Positions 12,359-26,586 are shown, counted from the stretch's first letter. The stretch: DNA of 64,000 nt from Eriocheir sinensis (GCF_024679095.1 NC_066553.1:6046369-6110368); one strand, 5' to 3'. A program made the numbers and translations. Notes: generated by a model from the sequence alone, not told the origin.

Positions 12359-14636
12359 ATAATAATCAACGGTTTATTGAGGATAAAAGACATACAGAGC
12401 AAAGGCAACAAATCATAAGGTAACAAGCAACAAACAGCTAAAACACACAATGGGAAATATGCACTGTCAGGTACAAACCGGCAAACCATCTAAGTTTGCG
12501 TGGGGGAGGCGAGTTGATGCTATTGACTATGGTGGGAATGGTACTATTCTTGTATCTCCCTGTTCTAGCCCTGATGGGGATCAAGTGGTTGACATGCCTT
12601 GTCGATCGTTGTGGTAGAGGGGCTGGGGAAGGGAGGAGGTTGCGGTGGGTAGGGCGGGCGTGTGTGTGTGTATGTGTGTGAGTGTGTGTGTGTGTCACTT
12701 CACTGTTACATTAATTGTTCTTTCACTGATTTTACCGCTCCCAATTCATAATCAAACATGAGTAAATTACTAAAAAAGAAAGGGAAGTGAACTTGAGTCT
12801 TGGGAAGAGTGTATAGAACGCCATGACGTCACTCACCTGGGCTGGGCCAGGGATCAGAGAGAGAGAGAGGATATTTCGCTCCGACGTCAATATTATGATG
12901 TCAGGGAACGATGACGTCACGCCCGCATCTCGTGCGCACTGGTGCCCAAAGCCATGGCGAAAGCATGGGAAAGCCCCTTCTATTACGTTATTTCAATGCA
13001 GCAGAATATGAAACTAGTGCAGAATGAAACTTTTGTAATAGACTGGAACATTTATGCACCAAATCGAGAAAATAAACCAAGAGAACATAAAAAAATGCTG
13101 AAGTTGAGCTGTCAAAGATGCTGCATTTCGTCTATACTATACTATATATGTGTTTCATATTTCCTTCTTGTACCCCTACCAAAATATCGGTGACTAAAAC
13201 AGTAAGGAATGCCGTACCATCCTCTTATAGTGACGCAAAAACTGGCCTAGCCTACTAATACATAATGTGATATGTGCCTCACTAATTTTCCAGGACTTTT
13301 AATGTTTTCAGCAGAACTCAACAGTAGTACGTATAGATTTATAAAACTATTGCTTATTCTAGATACACCCCCACAACATCAAAGAAAAAATAATTATAAT
13401 AAAAGTAACCCTGCACATTATTCTTCTAAGGCAGCTGATTTATTATGATACCAATTTGAGAACCCAGCCCCTAGTTGGTGTGACAAATTTGGTAGTATAA
13501 TTATAAAGATGGTGCAACGTACGTACAGAGAATGTTAACTGTTAAACAGTTCATGTGACTATGAAAGTCTCTTGGCACATTTCCTGTCCTTAGTGACTCC
13601 CTGTAAATCAATGTGAGAGGCTTGCCCAAAGCAGATGCACAATCAATCAATAAATAAATCAACATCAATCAATAGCTCTGAATTAAGCCACTGGCACCTG
13701 TAAATGGCACTGGAGGAGGGCCTGAACCATCATCTGGGACGTGCAGCCACTCGCCTGTCCCTGCACTCGACACAACACTCACCCCGCCACCACCAGTCGT
13801 GAAAGAAATTAAGACACTCACTCACTACGATATTTGAGAATAAGTACATCGAAGACTATTATTGAGGCTAACGTTGAAAATGTTGACGGCCCTCGTAGAA
13901 GGCTGCATCAGCGGCGGAGCAGGGCCTGAAACCTCATCAACGGTAAACGGTAAACGGTTATCATTATTTATATATATCACTTACCCCCGGCTGGCATCCT
14001 TCCGTAATAAATGCAGCTTCACCCCAGGCTGTGTCCTCTTTTTCACCACAAAGGGACATGATTTGAGGCTCCGGCTGGTAATCGTGGCGGCCGCGGCGGT
14101 GTTATGATTTTTGAACGAGGCAGCGTTGCCAATGGAGCAGAGAAAGATATTGCTGCGAATAGCGGGATAATAAACAGTATAAGTTATACCGAGAGAATTA
14201 TATCTACCCACTCTTTTCCCCTACAAACCAATGATTCAGTGAAAATCATTACTGATGGAAGTCAGCGTGCGTGCTAAAACAATGAGTTTGGAAGAAAAAC
14301 ATGATCACATAGTTTTGAAAGAACGCAGTAGGACTACAACCTTGGCGCATTCCAGTGTGTATAAAGTTGAACACATAATAAAACACATCTAACCACTGCT
14401 AGCCTGCCACAAATGCAGAGAAAGTAATATAGGAACTGCGCTACAATAATAGCATTAGCCTACCGGTACTCATGATATGCAGTCAGGCTACCTGGTAAAT
14501 ATATATAGTTCTTACTTTTCATTTAAATAATTATCTCCCTATATATTTTTATTTAAAATGGGAAATAGCCAGTCTGAAGGAAAAAAGTAGCAACATTTGC
14601 TGCTTGATCCCATGTAGCAACACTGCTGTTGGGTAC
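12356..14636. other. no gene recognised
   Basis: About 2.3 kb with no recognisable gene or element. It includes a short impure GT tract at 12659-12695. The open frames are short and carry no known motif. Confidence 0.5.
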
Positions 14637-14669
14637 TGGGGGTTGGGGGGGGTGTCTGGAGGGGGGAGG
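14637..14669 (+). promoter_or_regulatory. G-quadruplex-capable G-rich tract
   Basis: Runs of five, eight and six G, separated by short loops, give at least four G-triplets within 33 bp on the plus strand. It lies just upstream of the CTCF-like site and the candidate first exon. Confidence 0.6.
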
Positions 14670-14696
14670 CGCCAGGATGTAAACAACACTGCTCCT

Positions 14697-14710
14697 GCGC
14701 CATCTGCTGG
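14697..14710 (-). promoter_or_regulatory. full match to the CTCF core consensus
   Basis: On the minus strand the 14 bases are CCAGCAGATGGCGC, which match every position of the CTCF core CCASYAGRKGGCRS. A rough chance estimate for a match this good in 64 kb on both strands is a few per cent. CTCF is conserved in arthropods. The site lies about 130 bp upstream of an initiator-like sequence. Binding is inferred, not shown. Confidence 0.5.
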
Positions 14711-14822
14711 AACCGAAATACACCACCACCCGCCCACGGTCTCCCATCGAGGCCCCCTCACCTGTTCTATAGACTAAGTCTCCTTGGCAGCGGCAGTCGC
14801 TTTGAAGTCTGAGTCTGATCAC

Positions 14823-14827
14823 TCAGT
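14823..14827 (+). promoter_or_regulatory. arthropod initiator-like TCAGT
   Basis: TCAGT is the classic arthropod initiator. GGACGTG, the strong form of the downstream promoter element, starts at about +37 relative to the A of this site, or about +30 from a neighbouring TTCAGCC. Neither spacing is the canonical +28, so support is partial. Confidence 0.3.
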
Positions 14828-15031
14828 ATTCAGCCGTCAGGGGCATTACGCGAGTAGCGGGGACGTGAAGGAGTGCACTTTCGATTGTGTGTAAATGCAT
14901 TTGTGAGCTTTGCAAGGTGCGGGCAATATTTGACGATGTAAATAACCATGTGTTAAAGCATTTGAGTGGTGTGCGGCACTCGAAGACAGAATGACAATTG
15001 AAAGTACTATCTAGTGTTCGTGCATTGTGAA

Positions 15032-15087
15032 ATGGAAATAGCACTGGACACCTGGCTTGGAGCTCCGCCTCAAAACCTCACGGCTCG
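15032..15087 (+). CDS. candidate first coding exon of an unknown gene
   Basis: An ATG at 15032 opens 18 codons plus two bases (MEIALDTWLGAPPQNLTA, then CG) and runs into G|GTGAGTG, a near-consensus splice donor at 15088. Upstream, from about 14825, is a leader-like stretch with a few very short upstream ORFs, headed by an initiator-like site, a CTCF-like site and a G-rich tract. The peptide is hydrophilic and too short to classify; PPQNLTA resembles the start of some fibronectin type III domains, but that is only a resemblance. No second exon of matching phase was identified. It could be the start of a host gene with long introns, or a chance combination. Confidence 0.3.
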
Positions 15088-15215
15088 GTGAGTGTCTAAT
15101 CATTGCTGATGTGGCCATGTCACCATGTGTGTGGCGTTCTCTTGATCGTGATGCACGTTAACGTATTATACGATCATTAATTAAAGGTATATACAAAATT
15201 TGCCTGTTACCACGG

Positions 15216-15364
<149 letters not shown>

Positions 15365-15451
15365 ACGAGCCCCAACCATCAGACCTCAACACCTCAACAC
15401 CTCAAATGAAGCAAGCCGGGCTTCATCAGAAGCTATATAAATATATATGTA

Positions 15452-15454
<3 letters not shown>

Positions 15455-15542
<88 letters not shown>
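15455..15542. repeat. (TC)n microsatellite
   Basis: About 44 TC units. Confidence 0.98.
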
Positions 15543-15544
<2 letters not shown>

Positions 15545-15666
15545 GCACACAGAAACTGGTCCATTCATGGAGGGATGGAAACAGAGATACGAAATGAATA
15601 CGAACGAGAAACTGATTAAAAAAAAGAGATAAAAGTAAGTGGAGAAAGAGAAGTTTGGAGACGAGA

Positions 15667-15668
<2 letters not shown>

Positions 15669-15727
<59 letters not shown>

Positions 15728-15739
15728 AATAGTAGTAGT

Positions 15740-15801
<62 letters not shown>

Positions 15802-15889
15802 TAGTATTAGTTGTATTAGTTGTAGTAGTAGTAGTAGTAGTAATAGTAGTAGTAGTAGTAGACGTAATTGTAGTTGTAACAGCAGCAGC

Positions 15890-15926
<37 letters not shown>

Positions 15927-15959
15927 TTTGTAGTAGTAGTAGTAGTAGTAGTAGTATTT

Positions 15960-16041
<82 letters not shown>
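15669..16041. repeat. (ATT)n then (AGT)/(AGC)n trinucleotide array
   Basis: About 58 bp of ATT are followed by about 310 bp of AGT with AGC and ATT variants. The poly-Val, poly-Thr and poly-Asn frames are artefacts of the trinucleotide. Confidence 0.98.
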
Positions 16042-16889
16042 ACACTCAGAAAGAGAAGAGGAAAAGAAGAAAAAACTCAGGAAAAAAAAATATATATTGT
16101 ATTTTAATGTTGACTAAACCAGGAAAAAAATAAATGCCAAAAAGGAGAAAGCAGTAGAATAGGGAAAAAGTGGAGCTGTTGATGAAGTACAGTAGCAAAA
16201 GGAGGAGGAGGAGAAGAAGGAGGCAGAAGAAAACAAAATGCATTGCAGTGTTAAGCCCTAGACTTGGCGAGGGCCTTTCAGCGTCCCTGCGTACGAGCGG
16301 GTGAAAAGCAGCACCTCAAGGCTCGTTGAAGCTCTTCAAAGACCCTCTGCCACTTTATCGCCGCGTCAAGGGCGTCAAGTGGGGCTGTCCAGGGCGAGGA
16401 GGACGCCAAAGGAGCTGTTGTGGAGGGGAGGAAGGTATGTGAGGCACCACAAGAAAGGGTTCTCAGCGACCCTCCGTTGGTGAGGCCGCGGCGTCAGGGG
16501 AGAAAACATGACCAAACATGTTCAGAATTCAGATGGAAATGCGTAGGTTATGTACCTTTTGTAAACAAGAGTTTTGTTTTGAGAGTATGCATCTCTTTGC
16601 CGTGGTATCAGTTAGTAGTTCCGAGTGTCCTCGAATTTTTCTCCCTTTGATGCTCCTCATATAGATATATATTATTTTCTCACTTCTGTGGTTAGTTCAG
16701 CATTGCAGCACGCTCGTCCTATTAATTTTCCACTTCTTCTGATGCAGGGAGAGCCGTGCTAATCTATGGGGAGTGAGGTTCTCTACCGCTTGTGTTTTGT
16801 AATTGTGTGTTTAAAGTATTTTAAGATGTCTTTATTTTACCATATATGGCCATGTTAACAAGGGTTCTGCGCGGGATTACCACAGCAGT
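16042..16889. other. no gene recognised; GC-richer patch at 16255-16510
   Basis: The patch at 16255-16510 is GC-rich with open frames and a GGAAGGTATGT donor-like site near 16432, but I recognise no protein in it. The rest is ordinary. Confidence 0.4.
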
Positions 16890-17010
16890 TCTTTTTCTTC
16901 TTCTTCTTCTGCTTCTTCTGCTGCTTCTTCTTCTTCTGCTTCTTCTTCTTCTTTTTCTTCTTCTTCTTCTTCTTCTTCTTCTTCTTCTTCTTCTTCTTCT
17001 TTTTCTTCTT
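16890..17010. repeat. (TTC)n trinucleotide repeat with TGC and TTT variants
   Basis: About 120 bp of TTC units with TGC and TTT interruptions. Confidence 0.95.
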
Positions 17011-18540
17011 CATGTGTTCGTTTAGCGTGGTTCGACACCAACCGCGATAACCGCTAGCATAAATATCTGTCTTTGACTAAGCGTTGAGTAACTGTACTTT
17101 TCTCTTTTCCATTTTACATTCTGAGAAACCCTGAGGGAGTGGCATTACGCTTAACTGAAATATAATTTTCTGGATTGAAATACAACACAGCAAGATACAT
17201 CGCTTTCTGAAAATCGCTACTGAAAACCTCAATAACTCCCATTTCCTTTTTCTATAAAATTCTTAAGCTGCTGCAAAAATACATAAGTTCGGTCGTTCTA
17301 AAATGCTCGATCCATTTGCAAAGTCGGAAACATGTCGGTAAGAGGAAAACATACACGTTGCTTGTCCAATATTGAGCGAGATCAATTCCAAAAGTAAACC
17401 TGCAATCCATGTTTGCATTCCAAAGAGAAATGGCCTCCCAAGATGCCCCCATGAGGACACATCATAACCACCAGTAGTTCCTGGCAACTCTCGGTCATTG
17501 CAAGATGACTTTTAATTAAGATCCCAGGAAATCAATGCCGTTTTTATTTGAGAAGTTAAAAGGCTTAGGCACCCTTTGTGAGCTTCGTCTCTGTCTTTGA
17601 TGGTCCGAGAACGAGAAAGATTAAACCAATACTATTATTTTAAGAAATGTATAAGTAGTAGAATAATGAGCGATCGACGGCTTCATTTCGATGCGCTGGG
17701 CACATAGAAGGATCTGTGACAGGAAGACAGTAGCATATCCAAAGATAATACACATAGGGTCGGGTCGAAAATGTCCTTACATAGTAAGCATTATTCATCC
17801 TGAAGCCTCCCATATAAACTCCAAAATGAAGAACATAATGCTAAAAACACCGCGCCCTCGAGGTATCCAGAGGCTGCACTGGAGTGATAAACGAATAGAG
17901 AGAATGAAAAATTAGAGTTGTAATCGGAGGAGCCTATATAAAAGTACATTTTAACAAGTTGAAGAAATAGATGTTTGGGAGAGGTTCAGATTGTTGACTT
18001 GTGTCCGAAGTGGTCAGGAATACTTGTAGGGTGTTATATCAATTACTGAAAATAATTAAGGAGAGTAGTAAAGCTGCAGGGTTGCTCATCAGGTTGGTCA
18101 GTGAAGAAGGATGGATATCAAAGCTACTGATGAGTATTGGAATCCCTTAAAAAGTTTGATCGATCGTAGAAGGTTTCAAGATGTGCTCCAGTTTATAGTA
18201 CAGATATGTATGCAGCATAAGAATATTGCAAAAGTTGAGTTACGTGAAAAATATACAGGCATGCTTATTGATAGTGATAATCTATTCTTAAATTAGTGGT
18301 GGAAAAATTGAAAGATTTAAGATTGTCGGCACGGAAGCAAATAATATCACTGCGATGAGTGACAGAAAAAAAGCAGGCCAGAAGACAGAGAAACCTCTGT
18401 CTCAGCGAGGAAGAAATTCACATCCAATTTTTGCTCTCTCATCTTGACTTCAATATTTACCTACAGCCACTCCTAGTCATGTTGTTTATAAATAATTTAT
18501 ATAATCGTATAATTGGTACCTCTACTATTTCCGTCCTCCT
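17011..18540. other. no gene recognised; possible decayed transposon protein at 18111-18293
   Basis: The plus-strand frame at 18111-18293 reads DEYWNPLKSL and later QDVLQFIVQICMQH, with the loose look of the C-terminal dimerisation region of hAT transposases (W, spaced hydrophobics, then an H/N motif). Key residues of that motif are not clearly present, so this is a weak suggestion. The remaining sequence is unremarkable. Confidence 0.3.
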
Positions 18541-18871
18541 ATTTTTTTTTTACGTCTTCGCCTGTAGCGTCGGTAGGCTTTCCTTAGGGGCCTGGTGGTC
18601 GGCCCAAGCCCGTCATGGCGCAGGCAATTTTTATAGTGGCGCCATTTATGCTTTGCTCATGCTGCTCCCCGGAACTCATTCTTGATTCACTAGAACGGTT
18701 TCTTCTAGAGTCCGGGTTGATGGGTGGTCTTCAGAACAGCATGTGGGTAGTCTTAGGCCACTCGGCGGTGACTGACAACTCCCAGGTGGTAGCGGGCGTA
18801 TTCGAACCGACGTTGTCCATGGCGCGGTGAATGCGAGGCCCGCACGCTAACCACTCAGCCACCGCCTACCC
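18541..18871 (-). mobile_element. SINE family C, tRNA-derived, full-length copy
   Basis: Read on the minus strand, the head has an exact A box (TGGCTGAGTGG, plus positions 18851-18861) and a B box (GGTTCGAATAC, 18798-18808). The two are about 43 bp apart with extra sequence between, as in tRNAs with a long variable arm (Ser or Leu type). The body runs to a poly(A) tail seen as T's at 18541-18551. Partial copies lie at 52.03-52.17 and 54.99-55.17 kb. Confidence 0.85.
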
Positions 18872-19365
18872 AACCAGATTTATTTAAACTAAAAAAAATT
18901 GTAATTTTCAGTCGTCTTTTGTCGCTCTTGACTTCATCATACTGAGGAAATGGGAGGGTGAAAAGATGAGGCGTGTAGAGACAGATATACTTGTGAGGAT
19001 GTGTTTAAAGAAGATAGGTGAAAAGAAGGTGTGTGTGTGGCCGGAATCTGTAAGAGGAAGAAGAAAAGGAAGAATGTTCGAAGGAAAGGGGTGGGATTAA
19101 GGAGGGTGGCTCGTGACTTGTGTGAGAAGAGAGCGAGACGAGAGAGCCATTGATGTGATCTATTGACGACCCGTAAAGGAAGCAAACAAGCTATGTCTTA
19201 CTTCCACGTGTATGATTTCCTTCCTCCACTCTGTGTTTTTGTGCTCCTTTCTTTGTTGTCAAGTTTTCTTTTTCCTTCTTTACATTCGTCCTTGCATCTT
19301 AAAAGCTGCTCCTCCCTCTATCTCCTTGTGGTTCTTTCTTTTCATCGTTGTGCTGTCAGATCCGT
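18872..19365. other. no gene recognised
   Basis: Purine-rich to 19150, then pyrimidine-rich; no motif recognised. Confidence 0.5.
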
Positions 19366-19497
19366 CCTACTACTACTACAAATACTATTACTACTACTAC
19401 TACTACTGCTACTACTACAAATACTACTACTACTACTACTATTACTACTACAAATACTACTACTGCTACAACTATTACTACCACAGCAACTACTAAA
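19366..19497. repeat. (ACT)n trinucleotide repeat with variants
   Basis: ACT units with AAT, GCT and ATT variants; the Tyr-rich and Thr-rich frames are artefacts. Confidence 0.95.
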
Positions 19498-19571
19498 AAT
19501 CAACTAATACAACAACAACTACTTCTACTACTTCTACTGCTACAACAACAAATGAAAATAAACAAACTAAA

Positions 19572-19798
19572 ATAAAAAAAATCCCGCTAAGCACTGCTCC
19601 TATAAATGAATAAAGAAGAGTTGCCAAATGAGAAGTCAATTTTGGATGGAGAGGTGTCTTGATACTCCCCTTTTAAAAGAGGTTAAGTCGTAGGCAGGAC
19701 GAAATACAGACAAAAGGAGGCTATTCTAGGGCTTGCCAATGAAAAGGATGAAAGAATTTAGACGCTGGTTAACTCTTGGTGTAATATTTCTTTCCATG
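19572..19798 (+). repeat. dispersed repeat E, copy with long 3' part
   Basis: It starts AAAAAAATCCCGCTAAGCAC and continues with TGCTCCT, AGAGTTGCC, AGGCAGGACGAAATACAGAC, GAAAAGGATGAAAGAA and GCTGGTTAACTCTTG. The first half matches other E copies at 31.88, 60.68 and 41.58 kb. The 3' part resembles 51.11-51.19 and 52.33-52.38 kb. SINE A is inserted near its end. Confidence 0.6.
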
Positions 19799-19810
19799 TT
19801 TCGTTCATTC

Positions 19811-19990
19811 TAAATTTGGGCGGCTTTTCCGATACCCTACGCCCAGCAGTGAATGGGTACCAGGTATTAATCGAGGGTTGTGTCCCGTCTCCTTGGATCT
19901 GTTCCCTTCTATAATTCCTACCCCCTCCTGTCTCTCTCTGGCATATGACCACAGATGTTGCGCCGACTAAACGAAACTTTCCAACTTTTC
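19811..19990 (+). mobile_element. SINE family A, 5'-truncated copy with target-site duplication
   Basis: The body matches SINE A from AAATTTGGGCGGC to ACGAAACTTTCCAACTTTT, without the tRNA-like head and with an 11-bp deletion after CCCTACGCCC. CGTTCATTC flanks the copy on both sides (19802-19810 and 19991-19999), a 9-bp perfect target-site duplication. 5' truncation plus a duplication shows insertion by target-primed reverse transcription. Confidence 0.9.
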
Positions 19991-19999
19991 CGTTCATTC

Positions 20000-20220
20000 C
20001 CCTTATTTGCGTTTCCCTTTCTCCTTACTTGTACTTTAGTTTGGTGGGATCATATATTAGGAGTTAACAAAGAATTAGAAAATGTGCATGGGTCATTGAA
20101 AAAGCGCCTTAAATAACCAGAGTAATCGTAGTTATTGTGTCAGTATTTGTCGACCTATTCTCACGAAATCTATTAAAATACATATAATTTTCCTTGATCT
20201 TTTGATGACTATTGTAAATT
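20000..20220. other. no gene recognised
   Basis: Plain spacer before the 32-bp minisatellite. Confidence 0.4.
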
Positions 20221-20727
20221 TCTGGAACAATCAACAGTCTTATTATATCATTTCTGGAACAATCACAAGTCTTATTATATCATTTCTGGAACAATCACAA
20301 GTCTTATTATATCATTTCTGGAACAATCACAAGTCTTATTATATCATTTCTGGAACAATCACGTCTTATTATATCATTTCTGGAACAATCACGTCTTATT
20401 ATATCATTTCTGGAACAATCACAAGTCTTATTATATAATTTCTGGAACAATCACAAGTCTTATTATATCATTTCTGGAACAATCAACTGTCTTATTATAT
20501 CATTTCTGGAACAATCACAAGTCTTATTATATCATTTCTGGAACAATCACGTCTTATTATATCATTTCTGGAACAATCACAAGTCTTATTATATCATTTC
20601 TGGAACAATCACAAGTCTTATTATATCATTTCTGGAACAATCACAAGTCTTATTATATCATTTCTGGAACAATCACAAGTCTTATCATATCATTTCTGGA
20701 ACAATCACAAGTCTTATTATATCATTT
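20221..20727. repeat. 32-bp minisatellite, 16 units
   Basis: The unit begins TCTGGAACAATCACAAGTCT and ends TATTATATCATT. Unit starts are at 20221, 20253, 20285, 20317, 20349, 20379, 20409, 20441, 20473, 20505, 20537, 20567, 20599, 20631, 20663 and 20695. Units at 20349, 20379 and 20537 are 30 bp because they lack AA. Point variants are few, so the array is recent or homogenised. Confidence 0.98.
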
Positions 20728-20891
20728 ACAGGCTTGATACCTTCCGGCTCACTCTTTCCTCTATTTGGCTTCAAGGTGAGATGATCAGCCACGCCATCAA
20801 GACGCAGTGCTGTGGAGTTTTGGTGAGTAGGAACACGGTGTTGACCCCTTCTTTCGTCTATGTACACAAACACCACAGCTACACACTTCAT

Positions 20892-20941
20892 CGGCACATG
20901 ACCACAGATGTTGCGCCGACTAAACGAAACTTTCCAACTTC
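20892..20941 (+). mobile_element. SINE family A, short 3' fragment
   Basis: Only the last ~50 bp of SINE A are present (ACATGACCACAGATGTTGCG through GACTAAACGAAACTTTCCAA). It is a strongly 5'-truncated insertion or a fragment. Confidence 0.85.
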
Positions 20942-21670
20942 TTACACTCTTTCATGTAGGGAATTCCCCCACCACCCCTTCTCTCTCCCTCTCTCTCTCT
21001 CTCTAAATATTTATGTTAATGTCTCTCTATTGGTGTCGCCGAATACTTGCCTCGTGCCATGTATACTTGTGCGTCTCGCTGGCAATGCACCACAAAAGTA
21101 GAGTTCAACTGGCCCTGTGGGTGTGTGTGTGTGTGTGTGGCAGCGTCGAACAACCTCCAATGTAGCCTAACACACAGACGGCGATCTGCGGTCTGAATAT
21201 ATTTCCATGGCTATACTATATTTCTTTTATTTCAAGTGGTGGTGGTGGTGATGGCGTCCTTTTTTTATATTGAAGGCCGATATGTGGCGTACTGTATTTT
21301 TTATGATCCCGTTATATGATTGGCCATTGAGATATTCCATTGTTTTTGGACGGGATGTATCGCAGTGGTTGTCGGATGATTGTATCGATGCGGTTTTATT
21401 GAAATAGTTGCATTCCTAACCGTTAATTGGGTCAGCATCAAACTTCAATGGATTACACAAGCGCGCGTAGTGGTTGTGGCGCGGGTTTATCAATACAATA
21501 GTTTCGTTGTTGTTTTTTGTTAACTTCACATTTCTGCAAGTTGGTTTATGTAAGTCACTCTGAAATTTAAGATGGATGAATACACGCATGCAAACAATGA
21601 AGTACTTCGTTTAATTGGGCTCAAACATCATTACTGTGTTGCTTACTTTGGTCTTGTAAGTGTGCTAGGA

Positions 21671-21672
<2 letters not shown>
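20942..21672. other. no gene recognised
   Basis: Contains short CT and GT runs near 20985 and 21119; otherwise plain sequence. Confidence 0.5.
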
Positions 21673-24536
<2,864 letters not shown>

Positions 24537-24580
24537 GCATGGTGTCCACCGTAATCCTTATTTAATGACATGTACCTATA

Positions 24581-25970
24581 GTCAGCGCCACTGAAATTGG
24601 CGCGAGCAGTTTTTTGGCACACGCTGGGGCATACACGTGAACAAATATATAGAAAAAATATATTTATGGGGTACTTACCCTACCTCTAGTACTTCGTCGC
24701 GTACCCCTTCTTCTTCAGGCAGCTCTGGAGACGTCGGGGAACGGAGAGGGTAAGGTTCTGGAGGAGGTTGGGGGACAGGTTTGCCCACATGTCTTGCAGC
24801 TCGGCGATAAGATTTGGTATGCTTGAAGTGTTGCGACCCCATAGGCAGGCTTTCATCAAAGCCCACAGGTTCTCGATGGGGTTAAGATCAGGGCTCTTAC
24901 CTGGCCAGTCCTTCACGTAGTCCACACCAACAAAGTCCAGCCAACCAAGCACTAACTTGGACCTGTGAGCCGGTGCACCATCGTGCTAGAATACCTCACT
25001 CTGGCACGAGTCAAAACAGTCCTCAAGGTGGTCAGCAAGGAGCTCCAGGTATCTCTCCTGATTCACTGTGACATTTTTGGGTAACACCACTAACTTGCCT
25101 ATCCATGGTACCCAAAAGCACCCCAAACCATGACACAGTCGGGGTGCTTGACCGTCCCTTCCGTGTACTTATGCAGGCAGCTAGGGGTCCGAGCTGCGGC
25201 GATACCTCACCTTACCTCCGCGGTTACTGGTGACAGTAAAAATAGCCTCATCCGACCACAACACTTTTTTCCACTTTTCAAGGTCCCAGGCCAGGTATTT
25301 CTTGCAAAAAATCTTCCGATTTTTCCTCTGCTGGTCAGTTATGACGGGCTTCCTTCGTGGCGTGCGGTAGAGGAAAAAGGTCGTCGTGCAGCCGCCGCTG
25401 GATGGTTCTGACAGACACGTTCTGCAGCAGTGTCGGGTTCTTCTCCTTAATTCCCTGGCAGTAATGCGAGGTTCAAAGTCCACTTGACGCTGTAGGAGCT
25501 TCAGGGTCCTACGTGAAGTCTGACAGACACCCCCGGGCCTCTTCTTAGGAGGCTGTGGATCCGTGTCTTCCGCCTCACGGCACCTCTTTGTCCACCGCTG
25601 GACGCTTCGCAGTGGAAGTCCGGTGATAGCTGAGATTTCCTTATTCTTCTTTCCTCCCTTCACCAGGGCACTGATGACTGCCAGTTGGTCCTTTCCTAAG
25701 CCCATTGTCCCACAAACCACAATGCCCACGCGTGGTCAAGGGCAAAAACAGCGTGGCGAGAGAGCAGAAAAAAACAGACCTGCTCACACTGAAAGCGTGC
25801 GGGTGATTAACGCTCTCAAACCTCGTGACATCATCAAGCACCTCTTCCGCCTCCCACCAATATTCGCGCCAATTCTCCTGACGAATTTGAACCAAGGTAT
25901 AGAGGGTCGGTTTGTTCCGCGCCATTGATATTGGCGCGACCACTTTTGCGCCAATTTCAATGGCGCTGAC
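24581..25970 (-). mobile_element. Tc1/mariner-type DNA transposon, 1.39 kb, complete but inactive
   Basis: The ends are inverted repeats sharing GTCAGCGCCACTGAAATTGG (left) and GTCAGCGCCATTGAAATTGG (complement of right), followed by CGC. The left end is preceded by TA (24579-24580); on the right the corresponding dinucleotide is CA, a decayed TA duplication. Length and TA target fit the Tc1/mariner superfamily. Each end contains a near-palindrome GCGCCA...TGGCGC, and the right end has two in series. The single transposase frame lies on the minus strand and is broken, so the copy cannot move by itself. Confidence 0.93.
24686..25705 (-). pseudogene. Tc1-like transposase, DD35E type, broken by frameshifts and a stop
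   Basis: The product would cut and rejoin the element ends. A likely start is the Met of MGLGKDQLAV (25703-25705). An N-terminal helix-turn-helix region (ISAITGLPLRSVQRW) and a KRPGG hinge are visible. The DDE domain has D1 in WSDEAIF (codon 25250-25252), D2 in HDGAPAH (24980-24982) and E in DLNPIENLW (24872-24874). I count 35 residues between D2 and E, against the usual 34 of Tc1. Lesions: a compensated double frameshift at about 25375-25450, a frameshift after SSDP near 25180, another near 25090, and an in-frame TAG at 24986-24988 just before D2. Reconstructed length is about 340 residues, normal for Tc1 proteins. Confidence 0.92.
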
Positions 25971-25972
25971 CA

Positions 25973-26515
25973 TTCCTAAACTTCCTATATTACCACTTAA
26001 TTCCGCGTACATGTACAGACACGGTTCCCGGTTCCGTCACTGACTTTCACAGTACCCCCTACTCGATGTAATGATAAAAGTAAATATCAACAAATATATA
26101 TAACCCGCCGTCAACCCCCAGTCACGTTAATCGCCGTACGCCGCAATGCCCAAACAGACATGCACATCGTTTTATTCCCCGCAATTAACCATCACTCGTA
26201 TTATTGAATTTCTCCAAGCTTAGTATTCAAAAGTGTCTAACCCGTATATATTCCCGCCAAAACCATCAGTCCCCCATACCCTCTATCCAGGAAATGTCTA
26301 TATGAGTACCGACACGTAATATTTCCCGTCCTCAGCCTTCCTTTACGACCCCCTAATCACTTCTCTACCCCTCCCTCCTCCCAGCCTCGTAACCTCTTCC
26401 CTGACTCTCCCTTTCCCTCCCCCGCGTGCTGCAAATTCAAGCCTTCCTTTTGGACCGAGAAATACAAAAGTTCCGAAATCTGTGCCGAGGAGGGAGATTT
26501 AACTGAAAAAAATTA

Positions 26516-26520
<5 letters not shown>
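25973..26520. other. no gene recognised
   Basis: C-rich non-coding sequence with no recognisable motif. Confidence 0.5.
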
Positions 26521-26585
<65 letters not shown>

Positions 26586-26586
26586 G

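Noticed and set aside
15386..16133. Poly-Thr, poly-Asn and poly-Val proteins
   Set aside because: Translations of (ATT)n and (AGT)n arrays.
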